A stretch of 64,000 nucleotides of DNA, taken from the NCBI GenBank assembly GCA_033283175.1, contig JAWMQM010000001.1:868001-932000 (forward strand), given 5' to 3'. Origin of the DNA: Pseudomaricurvus sp033283175. Its GTDB lineage: Bacteria; Pseudomonadota; Gammaproteobacteria; Pseudomonadales; Cellvibrionaceae. Numbering within the stretch: position 1 is the stretch's first letter; each line of letters begins with the position of its first letter. The notes under the pieces are model-generated. The model was not told where the DNA came from and did no database searches. It saw only the letters and a list, made by a program, of their open reading frames with translations. The position numbers and the translations under genes were made by a program. Positions 59,664-64,000 of this stretch are shown piece by piece.

Positions 59664-61391
59664 ATGCACTCCTCTACCGCCACCCGCCCCCTCCACCTGC
59701 TGGTCCCGCTTCTGCTACTGGCGTTGCTGCTCCTGCCTGTAACCCTGCAGGCCAAGGACGCCGGCCTCACCCACAGCTCCACCAGCGAGCAAGCGGTCGA
59801 CCCGCAAACACTGCAACGCCTGCAGGAACTGATCGATGAGATCCACGGCAGCAAGCAGCAGGTAGATCAGCTGCAACAACAGCTGCAGCAAGCCGGTGAC
59901 GACGGCAGTAAAGAGAGCATCAGCCAGGCTCTGGAGAAACAGCGCCTGCAACTGCAGGATCAGGTGGAGCACTTCGAACAGATCGCCACCGGTGCGGTGG
60001 ACCTGTCACTGTTCAACGACACGGACAACAAGGAATTCAGCTGGCAAAGCGAGCTGGAAGAAATCTTCCGTCCGCTGCTCTACGAGCTGAAACAGGTCAC
60101 CGAGCGGCCGCGCCAGATCGAAAAGCTGCGCAGTAAAATCGCCAGCCTCAACACCCGCCTGAGCGCCACAGGGCTTGCCATCGAAGAGATCCTGCGGTTA
60201 CAGGCAGCCATAGGTCCGGGGGAGAGTAAAACCGCGCTCAATGACCTGCTGCAGGAGTGGCAGCAGCGTCAGCAACAGCTGCAAAACGACCTGCAACTGA
60301 CCGAGTTCCAACTGCAGGAAAAGCTGGAGAGCGGGGAGAGCAAGGGCTCCGCCATACTCAACGGTTTCAGGAATTTTCTCAGCGGGCGCGGCCTCAACCT
60401 GCTGCTCGCCCTTATCGCCTTTGCCCTCACCTTTGCCCTGGTACGCTACAGCAGTCACCTGCTTGAACAACGTGTGGCAAGGGGCCAGAACAAGGAAGAC
60501 CGCCTCTCGGCGCGCATACTGCACGTGGTATTGCAGGTGCTGGCTGTAATGCTGGCCATCATTGCCGCCCTCGCCACCCTCTACACCATGGGTGACTGGC
60601 TGTTGCTGACCGTCTTCTGCATCCTGCTGTTAGGACTCATTTTTGCCCTGCGCAACTCCCTGCCACGGTATGTGGAGGAGGCGCGCCTGCTGCTCAACCT
60701 GGGACCGGTTCGGGAGGGTGAGCGGGTGGTCTATAACGGCCTGCCCTGGCGGGTATCCCGTATCAATATTTACTCAGACCTGGTCAACCCGCTGCTCAGC
60801 GGCGGTCGCCTGCGCCTGCCACTGCGGGAGATGGTGCAACTGGTGTCACGGCGCTGGGGCCGGGACGAGCCCTGGTTTCCCTGCAAACCGGGCGATTGGC
60901 TGCTGCTGCCGGACAATACCGTAGGCCAGGTCGATATGCAGAGTCCCGAGTTCGTGCAATTGCTGGTGGTGGGCGGCGGCACCAGGCTCTACCCCACTAC
61001 CGACTTCCTCGGCCTCTCACCCCGCAACCTTTCCCATGGCTTCGCGGTACCAGTGACCTTCGGGCTGGATTACAACCTGCAAGCGGACATCACCCGCACC
61101 ATCCCCGCCACCCTGCAAGCCGCGCTTGAGGAGGCCATCGGGCTGACCGAGTTCGGCCAATACGTGGAAAACCTGTTTGTGGAGTTCAAAGCGGCCGGCG
61201 CCTCCTCCCTCGACCTGCTGCTGGTGGCTGCCTTCAGTGGTGAAGCCGCACCCTTTTACCTGAAAATCAGCCGCTTCCTGCAGTGGACCGCGGTGGACAC
61301 CTGTAACGCCAACGGCTGGAACATCCCCTTCAGCCAGGTCACTGTGCATATGGAGCAGGCGCTGCCAACCCCGGTGAAACAGGTGAACTAA
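59664..61391 (+). CDS. MscS-like mechanosensitive channel with long coiled-coil N-terminus
   Basis: 575 residues from MHSSTATRPLHLLVPLLLLA. Signal/TM at the N-terminus ending LQAKDAG, then a periplasmic coiled coil (QLQQQLQQAGDD; LQLQDQVEHFEQI; QQLQNDLQLTEFQLQEK), then TM helices (LNLLLALIAFALTFALV and VLAVMLAIIAALATLYTM) and the MscS beta domain (LVNPLLSGGRLRLPLREM; LPDNTVGQVDMQSPEFVQL). Larger than MscS, closer to MscM/YbdG-type. Tension-gated channel at the inner membrane. Monocistronic, with a possible TATAAT promoter for the next gene behind it. Confidence 0.85.
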   Translation: MHSSTATRPLHLLVPLLLLALLLLPVTLQAKDAGLTHSSTSEQAVDPQTLQRLQELIDEIHGSKQQVDQLQQQLQQAGDDGSKESISQALEKQRLQLQDQVEHFEQIATGAVDLSLFNDTDNKEFSWQSELEEIFRPLLYELKQVTERPRQIEKLRSKIASLNTRLSATGLAIEEILRLQAAIGPGESKTALNDLLQEWQQRQQQLQNDLQLTEFQLQEKLESGESKGSAILNGFRNFLSGRGLNLLLALIAFALTFALVRYSSHLLEQRVARGQNKEDRLSARILHVVLQVLAVMLAIIAALATLYTMGDWLLLTVFCILLLGLIFALRNSLPRYVEEARLLLNLGPVREGERVVYNGLPWRVSRINIYSDLVNPLLSGGRLRLPLREMVQLVSRRWGRDEPWFPCKPGDWLLLPDNTVGQVDMQSPEFVQLLVVGGGTRLYPTTDFLGLSPRNLSHGFAVPVTFGLDYNLQADITRTIPATLQAALEEAIGLTEFGQYVENLFVEFKAAGASSLDLLLVAAFSGEAAPFYLKISRFLQWTAVDTCNANGWNIPFSQVTVHMEQALPTPVKQVN

Positions 61392-61410
61392 CCGCAATAA
61401 AACTAAGGTT

Positions 61411-61439
61411 TTTCTATAGCGACGGTTTTTGGCTATAAT
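61411..61439 (+). promoter_or_regulatory. Promoter candidate of cytochrome gene
   Basis: TATAAT at 61434-61439 preceded by TTTCTA at 61411-61416, spacing 17 bp, with GGC just before the -10. About 54 bp before the GTG start at 61493. The -35 match is poor. Confidence 0.45.
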
Positions 61440-61492
61440 CCCCCGCCTGAGGCCGACCCGGCCAGCGCCTATTAAAGAAGGGGACTACTACT

Positions 61493-61918
61493 GTGAGCCG
61501 TTTTACCAAGACTCTGAGCCTGCTGGCCGCTGCCGGCATGAGCATTCTGATTTCCGTCAACGCCACTGCCTCTGAAGAGAGTGCCGCTATCGCCGAGCGC
61601 CTGAAGCCCGTGGGTGAAGTGTGTATGTCCGGCGACGAGTGTGCCGCTGCACCAGTAGCTGCCGCCCCTGCTGGCCCCCGCTCCGGTAAGGAAGTGTACG
61701 AAACCAAGTGTTTCACCTGCCACGGTGCCGGTGTAGCCGGTGCGCCCAAGTTCGGTGATGCCGGTGCCTGGGCTCCCCGTATCGGCAAGGGTCTGGACAC
61801 CCTCTACACCCACGCCCTCAACGGCTTCAACGCCATGCCAGCCAAGGGCATGTGTATGGACTGCAGTGACGACGAGGTCAAACACGCCGTTGATCACATG
61901 GTCGACAACTCCAAGTAA
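61493..61918 (+). CDS. Cytochrome c5-like c-type cytochrome
   Basis: 141 residues with a GTG start (SRFTKTLSLLAAAGMSILIS, signal ending NATASEES). Heme motif CFTCHGAGVAGAPKFG, and axial Met candidate in FNAMPAKGMCMDCSDDEV with the extra C-x2-C disulfide of cytochrome c5. Periplasmic monoheme electron carrier. RBS AGAAGGGGA precedes the GTG. Ends at a bidirectional terminator. Confidence 0.9.
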   Translation: MSRFTKTLSLLAAAGMSILISVNATASEESAAIAERLKPVGEVCMSGDECAAAPVAAAPAGPRSGKEVYETKCFTCHGAGVAGAPKFGDAGAWAPRIGKGLDTLYTHALNGFNAMPAKGMCMDCSDDEVKHAVDHMVDNSK

Positions 61919-61931
61919 GTCTGTCGCCGCA

Positions 61932-61963
61932 CAAAAAAAGCCGCACTTCAGCGGCTTTTTTTG
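61932..61963. terminator. Bidirectional terminator between cytochrome and pepQ
   Basis: AAAAAAAGCCGC-ACTTCA-GCGGCTTTTTTT: GC-stem flanked by A- and T-tracts, works for both the plus-strand cytochrome and minus-strand pepQ. Confidence 0.9.
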
Positions 61964-62004
61964 TGCCTGCCGGTTTTACCCCGGCCGGCCCGGCAGCAGA
62001 TCCG

Positions 62005-63345
62005 CTAACCGGCCAGCGCCGCAAAGGCATCCCGGGTGAGGTTCTCCACTCCCCCGGTTTGCAGCACCACATTGTCTTCAATACGAATACCGCCACAGCC
62101 CCGCAACTCCTCTACCCGCTCCCACTGGATCAGGCTGCCCCGCAGTTCCCCCATCAAGGGTTCCAGCAGGGCATCGATAAAGTAGAGCCCCGGCTCAATG
62201 GTCAACGCCATGCCCGGCTCCAGCACACGGGTCAGGCGCAGGTAGGGGTGCTCGGCCGGTGGATTCAGCTCTGGCCCGCCACCATCCTGCAGCCAGCCAC
62301 CGCGGTCGTGCACCTGCACCCCCAGCAGGTGGCCGAGGCCATGGGGGAAAAAGACGTGGGTCAGCCCCTGCTCCAGCACCGCTTCAGCGCTGGCCCGCAC
62401 CAACCCCTGGTCGCACAGCAGCTGCGCCAGTAACTGGTGGGCCCGCCGCTGCAGGTCGATAAAGCCCAGCCCCGGCCGCACCTCGGCGATCAGGGTCTGC
62501 TGCAGCTGCTCCATGGCCTCCACCAGCTCGCCAAAAGTCTCCTCAAGGGCGTAGGTGCGGGTGACATCCGCCGCGTAGCCGGCCACCTGTGCACCGGCAT
62601 CAATCAGCAGCGAGCGCTGTACCAGCGGCGGCTGCCGCTGCTTCTGTTCGTAGTGCAGCACCGCACCGTGACCGTTGACAGCAATGATGTTGCCGTAGGG
62701 CAGCTCCGTCTCCAGCTGACGGCTGGCGGCCAGGTAGGCGAGGTGAATATCGAATTCCGAGGCACCGGCGACAAACGCCGCCCGGGCCGCCACGTGGCCG
62801 CGGGCCGCGCGCTGGCTGGCCAGACGCATACAGGCCAGCTCATACGGCGATTTCCAGGCGCGCTGATAATCCAGCGCCTGCAGCAACGCCGGAGGATTGC
62901 AGTCTATGTTCTGCGACCATGCCACCGTTTCCGCAGCACCCACCAGCGCCATGGGTACATCGCAGGAGAGCCGGTCAGCCAGCACCTGGGGATCCGCAAA
63001 TACATGTACCTGGAAAGCCGCCTGAATGGCAGGGTCGGTCAGCGGCTCCACCCGGTGCCAGATATCTTCGGGAAAGTGGTAGAAGAGATGTGGCCGCTCG
63101 TCATTAAGATCCAGCAGCAGGTAACAGCCGGGACGATCATCAATGGGCACCCAGGTTTTGAAATAGGGATTGACCCGGTAGGGGTAGGCAACGTCGTCAC
63201 GGAAGGCGGGCGACAGCTCCCCGCCACACACCAGCAGGCGTTCATAGCCCTGTGCCTGCAATACCTCACTCCAGCGACGAAACTGCTGTACCACATGGTC
63301 GCGATAGAGATCCGCCAGCCCCTCCGGTACCCGATGTCGTGTCAT
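62005..63345 (-). CDS. pepQ: Xaa-Pro dipeptidase
   Basis: 446 residues, the usual length. M24 metallopeptidase fold with metal residues in LLIDAGAQVAGYAADVTRTY, HLLGVQVHDRGGW, LEPGMALTIEPGLYF and RGCGGIRIEDNVVL (five ligands, Mn-type). N-terminal domain KTWVPIDDRPGCYLLLDLND. Cleaves X-Pro dipeptides in the cytosol. ATG preceded by GAGGAG. Confidence 0.93.
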   Translation of the reverse strand: MTRHRVPEGLADLYRDHVVQQFRRWSEVLQAQGYERLLVCGGELSPAFRDDVAYPYRVNPYFKTWVPIDDRPGCYLLLDLNDERPHLFYHFPEDIWHRVEPLTDPAIQAAFQVHVFADPQVLADRLSCDVPMALVGAAETVAWSQNIDCNPPALLQALDYQRAWKSPYELACMRLASQRAARGHVAARAAFVAGASEFDIHLAYLAASRQLETELPYGNIIAVNGHGAVLHYEQKQRQPPLVQRSLLIDAGAQVAGYAADVTRTYALEETFGELVEAMEQLQQTLIAEVRPGLGFIDLQRRAHQLLAQLLCDQGLVRASAEAVLEQGLTHVFFPHGLGHLLGVQVHDRGGWLQDGGGPELNPPAEHPYLRLTRVLEPGMALTIEPGLYFIDALLEPLMGELRGSLIQWERVEELRGCGGIRIEDNVVLQTGGVENLTRDAFAALAG

Positions 63346-63522
63346 GGCAACTCCTCTTTAATACAGGCCAAACAGCTTAGCGCGGCCCCCGCCCCCACCA
63401 CCAGCCCCAGGTCTGGACAGAGGATAGAAAGCCCCTTGCCCGCGTATGGCATAAGACGACGCTTTACCCGTACACTGTAGAGGATGTTCAGCCACCCTGA
63501 ATACGACTTGTCGAGGTCTGTC

Positions 63523-64000
63523 ATGTCATCCCCGCTCACACCAGCCGAACTGCGTAACCGCATCCGCCAGGGGCAGCACACCGGTAACACCTCCGGCTTC
63601 TGCCCGGGTTTTGTCCAGGCCAATGTGGCAATCCTGCCCCGCGACTGGGCCAGCGAGTTTCTGCAGTTCTGCCACTTCAACCCCAAGCCCTGCCCGCTGG
63701 TGGCCATGGCCGAGAAGCCCGGTGACCCCCACATTGCGGCCATTGGCAGCGACTTTGATATCCGCAGCGATGTACCCCGCTACCGTATCTGGCAGGATGG
63801 CACACTGCAGGAAGAGACCACCGACATTCACCACCTGTGGCGGGATGACCTGGTGACCTTCCTGATCGGCTGCTCCTTCTCCTTTGAGGAGGCGCTGCTG
63901 GCCGACGGACTCGAAATCCGCAACATCAGCGAAGGGGTCAACGTACCCATGTACAACACCAATATCCGCTGCCAGAGCGCTGGTCGCTTCAGTTCCAATA
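63523..64000 (+). CDS. Putative hydro-lyase (DUF1445), N-terminal part, runs off window
   Basis: MSSPLTPAELRNRIRQGQHTG opens at the ATG at 63523 and stays open to the end. GFCPGFVQANVAILPRDWASEFLQFCHFNPKPCPLV, RIWQDGTLQEETTDI, VTFLIGCSFSFEEALL and NVPMYNTNI are highly typical of DUF1445/D-glutamate-cyclase-like proteins of ~265 residues. About 160 residues are visible. Cytosolic. Divergent from pepQ. Confidence 0.9.
   Translation, partial: MSSPLTPAELRNRIRQGQHTGNTSGFCPGFVQANVAILPRDWASEFLQFCHFNPKPCPLVAMAEKPGDPHIAAIGSDFDIRSDVPRYRIWQDGTLQEETTDIHHLWRDDLVTFLIGCSFSFEEALLADGLEIRNISEGVNVPMYNTNIRCQSAGRFSSN

Overview
The window reads as chromosome of a GC-rich marine-type gammaproteobacterium. The pyrE-crc neighbourhood, tamAB, tex, a GbsR/MarR regulator, a TonB-dependent receptor with a typical plug start and many SDR and acyl-CoA enzymes point to the Pseudomonadales/Cellvibrionales side. 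That placement is inferred from gene content, not from a marker phylogeny. The most unusual part is at 2.7-10.9 kb. It is an AT-richer block of ten small minus-strand genes, and each gene is followed on its 3' side by an imperfect palindrome of 60-100 bp that begins and ends in integron core-site sequence. I read it as an integron gene-cassette array with about ten attC sites and no integrase gene in the window (a CALIN-type array). An attI-like simple site remains at 10847-10865. Numbered from that end, the cassettes encode: (1) a membrane protein; (2) a protein with a C-terminal TIR-like domain of the Pycsar/CBASS-effector type, a candidate phage-defence gene; (3) a doubtful ORF; (4) a small soluble protein with a CSCGFRH motif; (5) a two-TM protein; (6) a small soluble protein; (7) a small membrane protein; (8) a two-TM coiled-coil protein whose leader is interrupted by an IS1182-type element; (9) a GIY-YIG/DUF4357 protein; (10) a double zinc ribbon. 

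Left of the array lie a window-edge fragment of an OGT/SPINDLY-like glycosyltransferase, an alpha/beta hydrolase and two hypothetical genes. Right of it (11-18.2 kb) are an acyl-CoA synthetase, a NADAR protein, a quinone-oxidoreductase-like enzyme, a GbsR-type regulator with a palindrome over its start, an SDR, a compact CDP-archaeol-synthase-like plus CDP-alcohol phosphotransferase pair, and two tandem paralogous lipoproteins. 

From 18.2 to 39.8 kb lies an accessory catabolic region: a TonB-dependent receptor, dienelactone hydrolase, metallophosphoesterase, alpha/beta hydrolases, four SDRs including an epimerase, an aldo/keto reductase, two SnoaL-like proteins, an amidohydrolase, sulfotransferase, carboxylesterase, Zn-alcohol dehydrogenase, an MBL/alkylsulfatase-like hydrolase, and TetR and AraC regulators. 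It looks suited to uptake and oxidation of hydrophobic or ester/sulfated organic compounds, but the substrate cannot be read from sequence. 

From 40 kb on, mostly housekeeping genes follow: tamA-tamB, an MscS channel, Smr, EVE, tex, MAPEG, DUF4124, pyrE, crc, tRNA-Arg(CCG), a molybdopterin oxidoreductase, a broken lipoprotein gene, RDD, an AAHS-type transporter, a second MscS-like protein, cytochrome c5-like, pepQ and the start of a DUF1445 hydro-lyase. Several dispersed palindromic repeat families (GTAGGAGCGCGGTCCCCC type; CTGTAGCGAAGCGTCC type) fill the intergenic gaps at 25.7, 39.8, 45.7 and 54 kb.
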